Notes: a model not told the origin generated them from the sequence alone. Positions 17,342-26,509 are shown, counted from the stretch's first letter. The stretch: 64,000 nucleotides of DNA from Planctomycetota bacterium (GCA_009908915.1 JAAAOJ010000031.1:1-64000); one strand, 5' to 3'. A program made the numbers and translations.

Positions 17342-19273
17342 ATGACCGCGAAACTTACGACAATCTTCACGTTGTTGGCCCCGCTGGTGGTGGGAGGCTG
17401 TGTGCAGCCGAACGTCTTGCGCGACGAACGACTGGAACGCCTGCACATGCGTATCCTCGCACGCAGCCCACAGCAGCGCGACCCCGAAGGCCTCGGCCCC
17501 ATGCAACCCGCCCCCTCGCCCGTGCCGCCCGTCGGTGTGCTGAAGAACCTTAAGACCGGCAAGCCGATGGTCAAACTCTCGCTGCATGACACAGTCGTCC
17601 GTGCCCTGGCCAATAACACGGACATCGCCGTGGTGGCCTACGATCCGAAGATCGCCTACCAGCAGGCGGTCCAGGAGGCGGCCGAGTTCGACTACACGCT
17701 GTTCGGCGGGATCGGCTATTCGACGATCGACGACGCGTGGCGACACCGCACGGGTCGGCCCATCGAAAAGGAACGGACCGTCTCGGCCGGCGTTCGCAAC
17801 CGCACGCCGGCGGGCACCGAATGGTCGGTCACACAGGAGATGGTTCGCGAGTGGGACGACTCGGCCGTCGACAGCATCAGCCGCTGGTATCGCCCGAACC
17901 TGGCCGTCGAGGTCACCCAGCCGCTGTTGCGGAACGCCTGGCCGGGCGTGAATCTCGCGCCGCTGCAGATCGCGCGCCTGGATTATCGCATCAGCATGTC
18001 GGAGTTCCGCGCTCAAGTGGAGGCCACTCTCGTCGAGGTGATCAGGACGTACTACCGTCTTCAACAGGCGCGTGGCGCCCTGGCGATCGGCACGAAACTG
18101 CTGAAAGAAACGCAGGACACGCTGCGACGCATTCGAGGTCGGCGGGAACTCGACGCCACGGACGTGCCGATCATGCAGACCGAGTCGGCCGTCCGCACGC
18201 GCCAGGCGGGTGTTGTCCGGGCCTCCAAGAACGTCGCCGATGTGCGTGACGCATTGCTACGACTGATCGGCGACCAACGGTTGAACATGCTCGATGATGT
18301 CGAGGTCGTGCCCGTGACGGACATGCGTACCAAGCCCGTCCGCATCAGCGTCATCGACCAGTTGCTGACGGCCCTGGTGATGAACCCGCAACTCGAGCAG
18401 GCACGCTTGGCGATCCGGCAGGGCGAGATCAACGTTCGCGTGGCGAAGAACCAGACCCTGCCGGAACTGAACGTCTCGGCCGGGGCGGAAATCAGCGGCG
18501 GCGCGCACGGACGGCATGAGGCTCGCAACGACTACGTCTCCGGCGACTACATCAGCTACAACGCGGAGCTGACGTTCGAGTATCCCATCGGCAATCGCGA
18601 GCGCGAAGCACTGCTGGCCCAGCGACGCCTGGAACACCATCAGGCGGTCAGCGAACAGCAGACCGTCGCCGACCAGGTCGCCGAGACCGTTCGCGAACGC
18701 ATCCGCCAGGTCGAAACGCGCTATGTTGAGTTCGATCTCCAGCGGAAGGCCGCCGAAGCCAGCGCCGCCCAACTTCGCGGCCTGAACGAACTCGAAACCA
18801 AGCAGGGCCAGCTGACGCCGGAGTTCCTCAACCTCAAACTTCGTGCCCAGGAAACCCTCGCCGAGGCCCGTCGGGCCGAACTGGCCGCCATGACCGACTA
18901 CAACATCGCGTTGCTGGAACTCACCGAGGCCACCGGCGCGGTCCTCGATCTCAACCAGGTGCAGTTGGCCATGCCGGAAGCGGGCATCGCCGGTGCGCCG
19001 TTGGCGGAACCTGCGCCTCGCGCGAAGCAGCGCCCCGCACCACCGGCCAAAACGACCTCGCCGCCACCGCTGCCCGGCGCCTCACCTGTCCAACAGCCGG
19101 ACGAGCGCCAGCCCTTGCCGCCCGCCCGATTCGAGCCGTCGCCGCCACAGACGGCGCCGCAACCCGCCACGCCACCCAAGCCCATCGCGCCACCCAAGCC
19201 GGTCGCGCCTCCGGAGCCGGTTTCGCCTCCCGAACCGACGCCGCTGGAGCAGATAAACATCAGCGACAGCTGA
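17342..19273 (+). CDS. TolC-family outer membrane efflux lipoprotein
   Basis: A 643-residue outer membrane channel component. The signal ends in a lipobox VVGGC at about residue 20. Two outer membrane efflux (OEP) repeats rich in long coiled coils occupy about 75-540. The C-terminal 110 residues are proline-rich (repeated PPKP, PPEP), a low-complexity tail unusual for TolC. The ATG at 17342 has GAGGA five bases upstream; another ATG 12 bases earlier lacks a site. No inner-membrane pump or membrane fusion partner is beside it, so the substrate is unknown. It could serve drug or metal efflux or type I secretion. Confidence 0.88.
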   Translation: MTAKLTTIFTLLAPLVVGGCVQPNVLRDERLERLHMRILARSPQQRDPEGLGPMQPAPSPVPPVGVLKNLKTGKPMVKLSLHDTVVRALANNTDIAVVAYDPKIAYQQAVQEAAEFDYTLFGGIGYSTIDDAWRHRTGRPIEKERTVSAGVRNRTPAGTEWSVTQEMVREWDDSAVDSISRWYRPNLAVEVTQPLLRNAWPGVNLAPLQIARLDYRISMSEFRAQVEATLVEVIRTYYRLQQARGALAIGTKLLKETQDTLRRIRGRRELDATDVPIMQTESAVRTRQAGVVRASKNVADVRDALLRLIGDQRLNMLDDVEVVPVTDMRTKPVRISVIDQLLTALVMNPQLEQARLAIRQGEINVRVAKNQTLPELNVSAGAEISGGAHGRHEARNDYVSGDYISYNAELTFEYPIGNREREALLAQRRLEHHQAVSEQQTVADQVAETVRERIRQVETRYVEFDLQRKAAEASAAQLRGLNELETKQGQLTPEFLNLKLRAQETLAEARRAELAAMTDYNIALLELTEATGAVLDLNQVQLAMPEAGIAGAPLAEPAPRAKQRPAPPAKTTSPPPLPGASPVQQPDERQPLPPARFEPSPPQTAPQPATPPKPIAPPKPVAPPEPVSPPEPTPLEQINISDS

Positions 19274-19292
19274 TCGCCGGCGATCCGGTCGC

Positions 19293-21038
19293 TCAGATCT
19301 CCGCCCAATTCGGCTTGCGGCTGAAGACGCCGCGGATGCGGGCCATGTCGAACTTCTGGCTGCGATCATAGAAGTACACGCCGTTCTGTTCCTGCTCGAT
19401 GTCCGTCAGTTGCGTGTACGTGTAGCCGCTGATGTGCTCCAGGCCGAGCAGCACATCCGTCAGCGCGGCGATGCGATCGTAGAACTCATCGAGGCTCCGC
19501 GGTGTCTCGCCGTAGCCCCAACTGCCTTCCGTCCGCCCGGCGTCGGCGGGGTTCCATTTCACGCCGCCGTATTCGTCCACGATGTACGGTTGGCCGGCGT
19601 ACGGCGCGTCGCGGTCCGGGTCGTTCTGCCAGACCGGTCGGGTGTCGGTCGGTGTCAGGTCCGCGCGCAGCGCCTCAGGGTCCTGGGCGTAGGTATGCAC
19701 GGTGAAGATGTCGGTGTGGGAATGCACATAGCCGCTCGCGTCGTTGACCGGCCGCGTGGGGTCGAGGTCTTTGCAGATGTCATAGGCGGCGATCTGTGTG
19801 CGATGATGTGTTGGGAGGTCGGGGATGTCGCATGTCTCGTTGAAGGGCGTCCAGGCGATGATGGACGGGTGGTTCCGGCTGCGCCGGACGATCTCCCGCC
19901 ACTCGTTGAGGAAGCTGTAGCTGTAGGTGACGTCCGACGGCACGCCGCCCCAACTGCTGGATTCGGCCCAGGTGAGGTAGCCGAGGCGGTCGGCCCAGTA
20001 GTGGAAACGCTCCTCGAAGACCTTCTGGTGCAACCGAGCGCCGTTAAAGCCCGCCGCCATCGACCGTTCGATGTCGCCTCGCAGGGCCTCGTCGCTGGGG
20101 GCCGTCCACAGCCCGTCGGGGTAGAAGCCCTGGTCCAGCACGGACCGGAAGAACAGCGGCCGGTTGTTGAGATAGATGCGGTTGCCCTCGATATGCACCT
20201 TTCGCAGGCCGGCGTAGCTTCCGACGCGGTCGATGACCGTCTCGCCGTTGAGGACCTCCAGCGTCAGGTCGTAAAGGTGCGCCTGGCCGGGGCGCCATGC
20301 GACGGGGTCGACCAGTTGGAGTTCGAGCGTACCGCCCTGAGTCGCCGACACCGCTGCCCGGGCGACGTCGGCCTCGCCGCTGCGAGCGGTGGCACGGAAG
20401 CTCAGGCCCTTCCGGTCGGTGCGGCGGAAGGTCGGCGTGATCAGCAGCCGTCCGCCGTCGAGGTCCGGCACGATATGCACGTCAGCCAGGCCGCGCGGAT
20501 CCATCGCCTCCAGCCAGACCGTCTGCCAAATGCCGGTGGTACGGGTGTAGAAGCAGCCGTGACTGTCGTATGCCTGAGACTGCTTGCCGCCGGGCTGCCG
20601 GCCGCTGCGGGTGTCGTCATGCACGCGGAGTACGAGATCGTGCGTGCCGCCCGGCTCGACGAGGGCGGTGATGTCCATGGCGAAGCTGACCGTCCCGCCG
20701 TAATGCACGCCGGCGCTGCGACCGTCGACGTAGGCTTCGGCCTCGTAGTCCACGCCGCCGACATGCAGCAGCACGTTCCGGCCGGCCCAGTCGGCGGGAA
20801 TCTCGATGCGGCGGTGGTACCACATCGCCTCGATAAAGTCGGTGTGTCCGACGCCGGAGAGCTGGCTTTCGGGGCAGAACGGCACGAGGATCTCCCGGTC
20901 GAAGCCGCGGCTGTCGGCCAGGCCACGCTCGCGCCCGCTGCGGCCGGGGTCGAAGGTGAAGGTCCACGGGCCATTGAGGTTGATCCATGCGGGCCGTTGG
21001 AACTGCGGCCGGGGGTGTTCGGGGCGGGGCATGCTCAT
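19293..21038 (-). CDS. Glycoside hydrolase family 2 (beta-galactosidase/glucuronidase-like)
   Basis: A 581-residue cytoplasmic retaining beta-glycosidase. The sugar-binding jelly-roll domain spans about 10-180, an Ig-like domain about 185-280, and a TIM barrel the rest. The acid/base Glu is in TPFNETCD (about 397) and the nucleophile Glu in IVDEYGGVKW (about 489). No signal peptide is seen, so it acts on imported oligosaccharides. The ATG at 21038 has an AAGGAG site 7 bases upstream. The gene is convergent with the TolC-like gene (19 bases apart) and stands alone. The exact sugar specificity cannot be assigned. Confidence 0.88.
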   Translation of the reverse strand: MSMPRPEHPRPQFQRPAWINLNGPWTFTFDPGRSGRERGLADSRGFDREILVPFCPESQLSGVGHTDFIEAMWYHRRIEIPADWAGRNVLLHVGGVDYEAEAYVDGRSAGVHYGGTVSFAMDITALVEPGGTHDLVLRVHDDTRSGRQPGGKQSQAYDSHGCFYTRTTGIWQTVWLEAMDPRGLADVHIVPDLDGGRLLITPTFRRTDRKGLSFRATARSGEADVARAAVSATQGGTLELQLVDPVAWRPGQAHLYDLTLEVLNGETVIDRVGSYAGLRKVHIEGNRIYLNNRPLFFRSVLDQGFYPDGLWTAPSDEALRGDIERSMAAGFNGARLHQKVFEERFHYWADRLGYLTWAESSSWGGVPSDVTYSYSFLNEWREIVRRSRNHPSIIAWTPFNETCDIPDLPTHHRTQIAAYDICKDLDPTRPVNDASGYVHSHTDIFTVHTYAQDPEALRADLTPTDTRPVWQNDPDRDAPYAGQPYIVDEYGGVKWNPADAGRTEGSWGYGETPRSLDEFYDRIAALTDVLLGLEHISGYTYTQLTDIEQEQNGVYFYDRSQKFDMARIRGVFSRKPNWAEI

Positions 21039-21159
21039 GCGGAAACTCCTTGGGCGTGTCTGCAAAGGGGGGGATTATCGGCCTGGGGTCCGCCGGTGTC
21101 AAGGCGGCGGACCGGAAAAGACGTTGACAGGTGTGCGTTCGGCCGCTTTCCTTGGGGGC

Positions 21160-21867
21160 ATGACAGACGCGCCGGTTGTAACCATTCTCGCCGACACGCC
21201 TCTGCCGATGATCTTACTGTTCATTCTCATCGGCGCGGCCATCATTGCCTACGGCATCTACGCCGCCGTCAAACGCCGCAAGGAGATGCATGCTTGGGCG
21301 ACGCGACACGGCATGAGGTTTCGGCCGGGCAAGGACAAGTCCGTCGACGACCGCTACCCGAACTTCAAGTGTTTCCACCGCGGCCACAGCCGCTACGGAA
21401 AGAACTTCATCTCCGGCGAGTACAAGGGGCGGGGGTTCCTGGCCTTCGACTATCACTACACCACCGGTTCGGGCAAGAACCAGAGCCACCACAGCTTCAC
21501 CGCCGTGATCCTCACGCTCGGCCTGCCCATGAAGCCGCTGTCGATCCGTCCGGAAGGCTTCTTTGACAAGGTCACGGAGTTCTTCGGCTACGACGACATT
21601 GATTTCGAGTCGGCCGAGTTCAGTCGCAGGTTCTACGTCCGCGCGCCGGAGAAACGCTGGGCCTACGATGTCCTGCATACCCGGACGATGGCCTACCTTC
21701 TGAGCGTCGAGCCGCACAACATCGAGTTCGACGGCGTCTGGGCACTGGCCCACCGCGGCAGCCGCGTGCTCAAGACGCACGAGCTCGAACAGGCCGCCGA
21801 CATCCTCTGCGAGATCGTCGATCAACTTCCCGACTACGTGGTTGCCCAGCAGGGCGGTCGTCGGTGA
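21160..21867 (+). CDS. Membrane-anchored hypothetical protein
   Basis: A 235-residue protein with one N-terminal helix (about residues 12-34, MILLFILIGAAIIAYGIYAA). A cytoplasmic domain follows, containing WATRHGMRF, a Tyr/His-rich stretch DYHYTTGSGKNQSHHS and FGYDDIDFESAEFSRRFYV. The latter two patterns resemble a family of uncharacterised membrane proteins that often sit beside LemA genes; I do not know a function. The ATG has GGGGG just upstream and a perfect TTGACA at 21124-21129, but no good -10. A lemA gene follows 263 bases later on the same strand, which fits a shared role. Confidence 0.65.
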   Translation: MTDAPVVTILADTPLPMILLFILIGAAIIAYGIYAAVKRRKEMHAWATRHGMRFRPGKDKSVDDRYPNFKCFHRGHSRYGKNFISGEYKGRGFLAFDYHYTTGSGKNQSHHSFTAVILTLGLPMKPLSIRPEGFFDKVTEFFGYDDIDFESAEFSRRFYVRAPEKRWAYDVLHTRTMAYLLSVEPHNIEFDGVWALAHRGSRVLKTHELEQAADILCEIVDQLPDYVVAQQGGRR

Positions 21868-22130
21868 CTGGGCGCCGCAGAACGTGGGGGGCGGGGTGTG
21901 GAAGACCCCCGGCGGCAGGAATCGCTGGCGTCATTATCGTCAGTGCCATATCGAGCTTCACGGACAAGTTCTGTTGTTGCGTGGACTGGACCGCTCGCTC
22001 GACCTGAAGTACATTGCCGATGCGTTTGATCTGGTCTGTGTCCTGTTGGACCTGTTACCGAAGTACCATATTGAGGAACGTGGACTGGCGACGTACCATG
22101 TCAGCCATGATGATAGGAGCGAATGACGCG

Positions 22131-22688
22131 ATGATTCCGGTGTACGTGGTCGGCGGGCTGGTGTTGCTGGTGCTGATCTGGTTCGTGGCGACGTACAATC
22201 GCTTCGTGCGGTTGCGGCAGCACGTCAAGGAAAGCTGGAGCGGCATCGAGACGGAGCTGAAGCGTCGCTACGACCTGATTCCGAATCTCGTGGAGACGGT
22301 TAAGGGCTACGCCACCCACGAGCGGCAGGTGTTGGAAGCCGTCATCCAGGCCCGCACGCAGGCCGCCAACTCCCACGGCAGCCCGGCCGAGCAGGCCCGC
22401 GATGAGAACATGCTCGCCGGCTCCCTGCGGCAGCTCTTCGCCGTTGCCGAGGGTTACCCGGACCTCAAGGCCTCGGCAAACTTCCTGGCCCTGCAACAGC
22501 AACTGGGCAATACCGAGGACCGTATCCAGGCGGCCCGGCGGTTCTACAACGCCAACTGCCGTGACCTCAACACGCGCCTGCAGGTCTTTCCTAGTAACAT
22601 TATCGGCGGCATGTTCGGCTTCAAGAAGGCTGAGTTCTTCGAGATCGAAGAAGCCGCCCAGCGAGGCCCGGTGAAGGTGAATCTCTAA
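22131..22688 (+). CDS. lemA: LemA family protein, copy 1
   Basis: A 185-residue inner-membrane protein with one N-terminal helix (VYVVGGLVLLVLIWFVATY). A long helical bundle carries the family signature RRYDLIPNLVETVKGY at about residues 43-58, then ENMLAGSLRQLFAVAEGYP and FYNANCRDLN. It ends with the FGFKKAEFFE motif typical of LemA. The ATG at 22131 was chosen because the membrane helix starts there; an AGGAG lies 11 bases upstream. A second copy at 34440 is linked to htpX. Function is not established, though LemA often pairs with HtpX proteases. The 380 bases after it hold repeat DNA. Confidence 0.9.
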   Translation: MIPVYVVGGLVLLVLIWFVATYNRFVRLRQHVKESWSGIETELKRRYDLIPNLVETVKGYATHERQVLEAVIQARTQAANSHGSPAEQARDENMLAGSLRQLFAVAEGYPDLKASANFLALQQQLGNTEDRIQAARRFYNANCRDLNTRLQVFPSNIIGGMFGFKKAEFFEIEEAAQRGPVKVNL

Positions 22689-22800
22689 GATAGGGCAGTC
22701 GGCAGTTGGCAGTCGGGAAGAGAACGCGAACCACGCGAAGAAGACGAATGGTACGAAGGGGACCGGTCGCCTGTTTTTCCCCTCAGCGTTGGCTACGTCC

Positions 22801-22947
22801 GGTGGAGCGGGTGCTCGGTGTTGCAGGCATCAACAGTCTTATGTCATATGCATCCAGAATAGCCCGTGGGTGGTGGAGCACCTGCTCCACTACCTGTTTA
22901 CGCGGTGCAGCCGTGCCAGCGGCATCCCGTCGGGAGTGGTACACCGC
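22801..22947. repeat. Composite dispersed repeat, copy B
   Basis: The second copy of the element at 11037-11187. It shows a half-palindrome TGGAGCGGGTGCTC (about 22803), a full palindrome GTGGAGCACCTGCTCCAC (22873-22890) and the 46-bp core 22902-22947, which begins GCGGTGCAGCCGTGCCAGC and ends CACCGC. It lies in the 383-base gap between lemA and the OGT-like gene. The gap also contains a short CAGTCGGCAGTTGGCAGTC word repeat just after lemA. No gene is supported in this gap. Confidence 0.75.
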
Positions 22948-23071
22948 GGCAGGTGAAGCTGCATCACGTCGAGGGCGGCGAGGCCGCTGCTCGGGACTGT
23001 CGTCACGGCAGTGTTTGTGATCGAGACGCGTGGTCGCCAACTGTATGGGTGAGCATCGAGGGGCCTCGCTA

Positions 23072-24652
23072 TTAGTCAGCCAGCAGGTCCCGCCACGCGG
23101 TGCGCAGGGCGACGTGGAATGCGCTCGCGAACGGTTGCGGATCGCACAGGCCGTTGGCGTGCATCTGCCGGCGGAGAGTCCGGCGGAGCAGGCGGCGGGC
23201 GTCGCCGTTGCGTGCCATCGACACCGCCAGCGTCAGGTACTCCTGCGGGGTGGCCGCGGCCAGAATACCCAGCCCGGCGGCCGTCAGCAGCGAGAGCCCC
23301 ACGCGCGAGGCGTGATGCGCCCCGGCCAGCGAGACCACCGGCACGCCCATGGTGAGGGCCTCGCAGGTCGAGGTCGTGCCGTTGTAGGGGTAGGTATCCA
23401 GCATGACGTCGACGAAGCGGTGGAGGGCGAGGTGGTCGGCGAAGGTGCAGGAGGTCGCGACGGTCAGCCGCTGGGGGTCGACACCGAGGTCGTGCAGCTT
23501 GCGGGCGAAAATGTGGTCGAGATTGTCTTCGGGCTGGCCGCGAAGCTTCAGCAGCAGGCGGCTGTCCGGGACGGCCGTCAGTACCGCGGCCCACAGCGCG
23601 AGGACGTTGTCGTTGATCTTTGGCTGCGTGCAGAACGCGCCAAAGGTGACCTGCGCGGCCGAGTCGGAAGGCAAGGCGGTCTCGACCGGCGGCGCGAGCT
23701 GCGGCGGGCGGTAGCACAGGAAGCACCCGTCAAGTCGCAGCAGCCTCTCGCTGCAGGCGTCTTCGTTGTCCGGCGGGTCGGCGATAGCATCGCTGATGCG
23801 GAAGTCCACGGCGTCCAGGCCGGTCGTGTCCGGGTAACCCAGGTACGTTCCCTGCAGCGGTGCGGGGCGACGGGCGAGCACGCCCAGGCGGTTGCCTCGC
23901 GTGTGGCCAGCCAAGTCGATCAGCACGTCGATGTCGTCGTTGCGGATTTGCTGGGCGGCCTGGTCGTCGTCAAGGCGGTCGATATCGCACCATGCGTCGG
24001 CCTTGCCGGCCAGGCGGCGTGATGTGTCGTCGGGTGCGGGGACATCGGCGTAGATCGTCATGTGGGCGGCCTGTGGGTCGGGGGCGTCGAGAAGGCTTTC
24101 AAAGAAGAACGCCACGGAATGCCGGCGGAAGTCCGGGCCGATGAACCCGACGCGTAGCGGCCGATCGGGGTCGGGGCGGTCGACGGGTGGACGCGGTGCG
24201 GCCCGATAGCAGCGGTTGGCCTTGCGGTGCTCCGCCAGCAGCGTCGCCGCCTTGAGCGTGTCCGCATAGTGCAGGTGCATGAGGTAGTTCGAGCGTACGG
24301 CGGGATTGTCGGGTTCGGCCGCAACCGCCCGGCCGAGCAGGTCGATGGCCTCGGGTGTCTGGCCGAGCATGGCCAGCACACCGGCGACGTTGCTCATGAT
24401 GCGTCCGTTGCCGTCGGCCAGCTTCAGGGCGTGTTCGTAGCATTGCCTCGCTTCGGCGAGTCGCGCGCCAGCCCGGCAGACGCCGCCCAGTGCATTCCAC
24501 GCGTCGACAGACGGCTGCTTCTCGACGAGCTGGCGGAGAATCGACTCGGCCTCGGCCCGGCGGCCGCGCCGCGCGAGGTCGGTCGCTTCGGCGATGGCAG
24601 CATCAGGGTCAGTGGCAATGCTTGTGTTGTCGAGGTCGGTCAGTTTCAGCAT
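23072..24652 (-). CDS. TPR-containing O-GlcNAc transferase-like glycosyltransferase
   Basis: A 526-residue protein of the SPINDLY/OGT (GT41) family. TPR-like helices at about 20-140 precede the catalytic part. Signature segments are RVGFIGPDFRRHS (about 168), LIDLAGHTRGNRL (about 245), QGTYLGYPDTTG and DTYPYNGTTSTCEAL (about 415), then SRVGLSLL. These match the UDP-sugar site of bacterial OGT homologues. It may glycosylate proteins such as surface or pilus subunits in the cytoplasm, but no target is linked here. The ATG lacks a clear Shine-Dalgarno. It is a single gene, divergent from tRNA-Ala. Confidence 0.87.
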   Translation of the reverse strand: MLKLTDLDNTSIATDPDAAIAEATDLARRGRRAEAESILRQLVEKQPSVDAWNALGGVCRAGARLAEARQCYEHALKLADGNGRIMSNVAGVLAMLGQTPEAIDLLGRAVAAEPDNPAVRSNYLMHLHYADTLKAATLLAEHRKANRCYRAAPRPPVDRPDPDRPLRVGFIGPDFRRHSVAFFFESLLDAPDPQAAHMTIYADVPAPDDTSRRLAGKADAWCDIDRLDDDQAAQQIRNDDIDVLIDLAGHTRGNRLGVLARRPAPLQGTYLGYPDTTGLDAVDFRISDAIADPPDNEDACSERLLRLDGCFLCYRPPQLAPPVETALPSDSAAQVTFGAFCTQPKINDNVLALWAAVLTAVPDSRLLLKLRGQPEDNLDHIFARKLHDLGVDPQRLTVATSCTFADHLALHRFVDVMLDTYPYNGTTSTCEALTMGVPVVSLAGAHHASRVGLSLLTAAGLGILAAATPQEYLTLAVSMARNGDARRLLRRTLRRQMHANGLCDPQPFASAFHVALRTAWRDLLAD

Positions 24653-24816
24653 GCAACCACATCGGAACGGATGCCCGCTGTCTTGGCGGAAATGCCGCTA
24701 TGCGAAAGGGCGGGTGTCCTCTTTGAGCTGCTGCGCACGCCATCTCTCCCGGAGGGAAAGACGTTTCGGACAATGTATTTACTCGTTGCGATTGGGCAAG
24801 ACGTGATGAATTCGCT

Positions 24817-24844
24817 TTGCGTTTCCGATAGGATCGGATATAAA
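24817..24844 (+). promoter_or_regulatory. Promoter of tRNA-Ala
   Basis: TTGCGT (24817-24822), a 16-base spacer and TATAAA (24839-24844) lie before the tRNA. The predicted start near 24851 would give a 10-base 5' leader removed by RNase P. Confidence 0.6.
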
Positions 24845-24860
24845 GCTTGACCGACCTGCT

Positions 24861-24933
24861 GGGGCTGTAGCTCAGTTGGGAGAGCGACGCGTTCGCAATG
24901 CGTAGGTCAGGGGTTCGAATCCCCTCAGCTCCA
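24861..24933 (+). tRNA. tRNA-Ala (anticodon CGC)
   Basis: A 73-base cloverleaf folds completely. The acceptor stem GGGGCTG pairs with CAGCTCC (one G-T). The D arm is GCTC...GAGC. The anticodon stem is ACGCG/TGCGT with loop TTCGCAA, giving anticodon CGC for the GCG codon. The T arm is AGGGG-TTCGAAT-CCCCT. The discriminator is A and CCA is not encoded. A promoter and an intrinsic terminator frame it as a single-gene unit. Confidence 0.96.
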
Positions 24934-24937
24934 TGGG

Positions 24938-24971
24938 GGCCTTGGATCACCGTATCCGAGGCCTCTTTTTT
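24938..24971 (+). terminator. Intrinsic terminator after tRNA-Ala
   Basis: The stem GGCCTTGGAT (24938-24947) pairs with ATCCGAGGCC (24954-24963), 10 bp with one G-T, followed by a T-run at 24966-24971. Confidence 0.85.
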
Positions 24972-25120
24972 GATGTGCCATTGTGCGTTCGTCCGGCGGG
25001 GATGAGACCCCCTGCGGGCGAGCCAAGCGACGCACGCGAAGATGCCCACAGATCACAATCCGTGGGCCTTGCACTCTTGGCTCACAAGCCGATGGATTGC
25101 CGTTCATGGGCCTGCGGCGA

Positions 25121-26266
25121 TCAGGCTTCGGGGGCGTCGTTGTTCTTCTGGCGGTAGGCGAGTTCCTGCAGGTGAGGCAGCTTCTCGCGGAGTTCTTCGG
25201 CGGCGGCCGTCTCGGGATAATCGTCGACGACCTGCCGGGCGAGGTCGGCGGCTTCGGTGTAGCGGCGGCGTTCCATGAGGTCGAGAATGCGGTCGCGCAG
25301 CTCGCGGACCTCCTCGATGCGGGCGTTATCGACCAGGGTTGTCATCATGCCGCGAACCTTCTGGGCCTCGTCGCTGTCGGGGTACGTCTCCAGAAGGCGA
25401 TGGGCGGCGTCGAGGGCGAGGGTCCACTGGCGGGCCTCACCGTGGGCCGTGATCAGCGACAGCAGGCGACGGCGCTGTTCGTTTTCGTAGGCGTGGGCCT
25501 CGCGCTGCACGCGTTCGAGCAGGCCGGTAGCTTCCGGCTGTTCGCCGTGTTTGTTCTCGATGTCGCGCGCCACCTCGACGGCCTCGTCGAAGCGGGCGAC
25601 GGCCATCAGGTCCGAGGCCCGGCGGACCTCGTTCTGGACGATGCGCCGGACCTCGTCGCGTCGGCCCTCCTCGATGCGATCCTGGAGCTCCTCAAGGTGT
25701 GGGTCGTCAGGGATTTCGTGACTGAGACGTTCGAGCATTGCCTCGGCTTGGTCGTAGTCGCACTCGCGTATGGCCAGGCCGGCCTGCCGGGAGAGCTGCT
25801 CGGCCCGCTGGGACTGCTTGCGGAGGCGTTTGGCTTCGCGTTGCTCGGTTGAGAGAAGGGTATTGGTGTTGAGTTCGGCGAGTTCTTCGCGCAGACGTTC
25901 GAGCAGCGGCTTGAGGTCCTCAGCCGGGGTCGTGGCCAGCGACTCGGCAGGTATCGGCCACCTGGCGGCCTGCAGGTCGCGGAGGGCCTGTCGGAGGCGG
26001 CGCTGCTGGAGAAGGTTCTCCTCGTGAGCACGGACCAGCCAGGCGGCGGTCCACAGACCACCCGCAGCAACGAATCCGGCGGCCAGCGCGGTCAGGCCGG
26101 CCATGACCGACGTGGCCGACGACTGTTCCATGTCGGGCGACTGAAAGGCTCGCCAGATGCCGACCAGAAGGCCGGCCGAAGCGCAGAAAGCGGCGAGAAC
26201 GTACAGGGTGACGGTCAGCAGACCGCTGCCTTGCGGCTGGCTGGACGAATCATTTGTCTCACTCAT
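25121..26266 (-). CDS. Two-helix membrane protein with long coiled-coil/TPR-like domain
   Basis: A 381-residue protein. Two transmembrane helices lie at about 17-40 and 55-80. A long charged alpha-helical domain to the C-terminus follows, with coiled-coil stretches (about 85-160) and TPR-like units such as CDYDQAEAMLERLSHEIPDDP and RQWTLALDAAHRLLETYPDSD. The N-terminus is probably cytoplasmic, with the helical domain also in the cytoplasm. The ATG at 26266 has GGAG seven bases upstream. A 22-codon frame overlaps this start codon. No named family was recognised; a scaffold or membrane-organising role is possible. Confidence 0.7.
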   Translation of the reverse strand: MSETNDSSSQPQGSGLLTVTLYVLAAFCASAGLLVGIWRAFQSPDMEQSSATSVMAGLTALAAGFVAAGGLWTAAWLVRAHEENLLQQRRLRQALRDLQAARWPIPAESLATTPAEDLKPLLERLREELAELNTNTLLSTEQREAKRLRKQSQRAEQLSRQAGLAIRECDYDQAEAMLERLSHEIPDDPHLEELQDRIEEGRRDEVRRIVQNEVRRASDLMAVARFDEAVEVARDIENKHGEQPEATGLLERVQREAHAYENEQRRRLLSLITAHGEARQWTLALDAAHRLLETYPDSDEAQKVRGMMTTLVDNARIEEVRELRDRILDLMERRRYTEAADLARQVVDDYPETAAAEELREKLPHLQELAYRQKNNDAPEA

Positions 26267-26331
26267 CGGCATCTCCGGTGGGCTATCAGCCCGCTTATAC
26301 AAAAGCGCCTCGCCCTCGCGATGCGATCCAT
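26263..26331 (-). CDS. Possible upstream ORF overlapping the next start (22 aa)
   Basis: A short frame beginning MDRIARARRF reads into the start codon of the coiled-coil protein. Its TGA (26263-26265) overlaps that gene's ATG (26264-26266) in the ATGA arrangement used for translational coupling. It starts inside a sequence block that recurs at 42612-42659, where the corresponding frame also begins MDR. It has no good ribosome site, so it may be chance. Confidence 0.25.
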   Translation of the reverse strand: MDRIARARRFCISGLIAHRRCR

Positions 26332-26353
26332 TTCCAAACGGACTGCTATGGGG
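26305..26353. repeat. Conserved intergenic block, copy A
   Basis: About 48 bases share roughly 80% identity with 42612-42659. The central part GCGATCCATTTC-n-AAACGG is almost invariant, and most differences are transitions. It lies between the coiled-coil protein gene and the RNA candidate. Its function is unknown: promoter, binding site or mobile fragment. Confidence 0.6.
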
Positions 26354-26481
26354 CGATCGACAAGCAGGGGGGTGACAATGCGCGAGACTGTCGGTCGTTA
26401 CCCCGGTGCAAGGACCGTAAGCAATGACGGATCCACTCGTTGCATCGGCAAGAAAAGCTCGGGTAATGACCCTGATTTTGC

Positions 26482-26509
26482 TTGCAGCGTTCCGCTTGTT
26501 GTGTACAAT
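26482..26509 (+). promoter_or_regulatory. Tentative promoter of the intergenic RNA candidate
   Basis: TTGCAG (26482-26487), a 16-base spacer and TACAAT (26504-26509). The -10 matches at five of six, the -35 at three of six. A start near 26516 would fall just inside the first hairpin of the candidate RNA, so the true start may be slightly earlier. Confidence 0.35.

Noticed and set aside
24653-24860. An integrated element at tRNA-Ala
   Set aside because: No integrase or repeat of the tRNA 3' end was found in the window.
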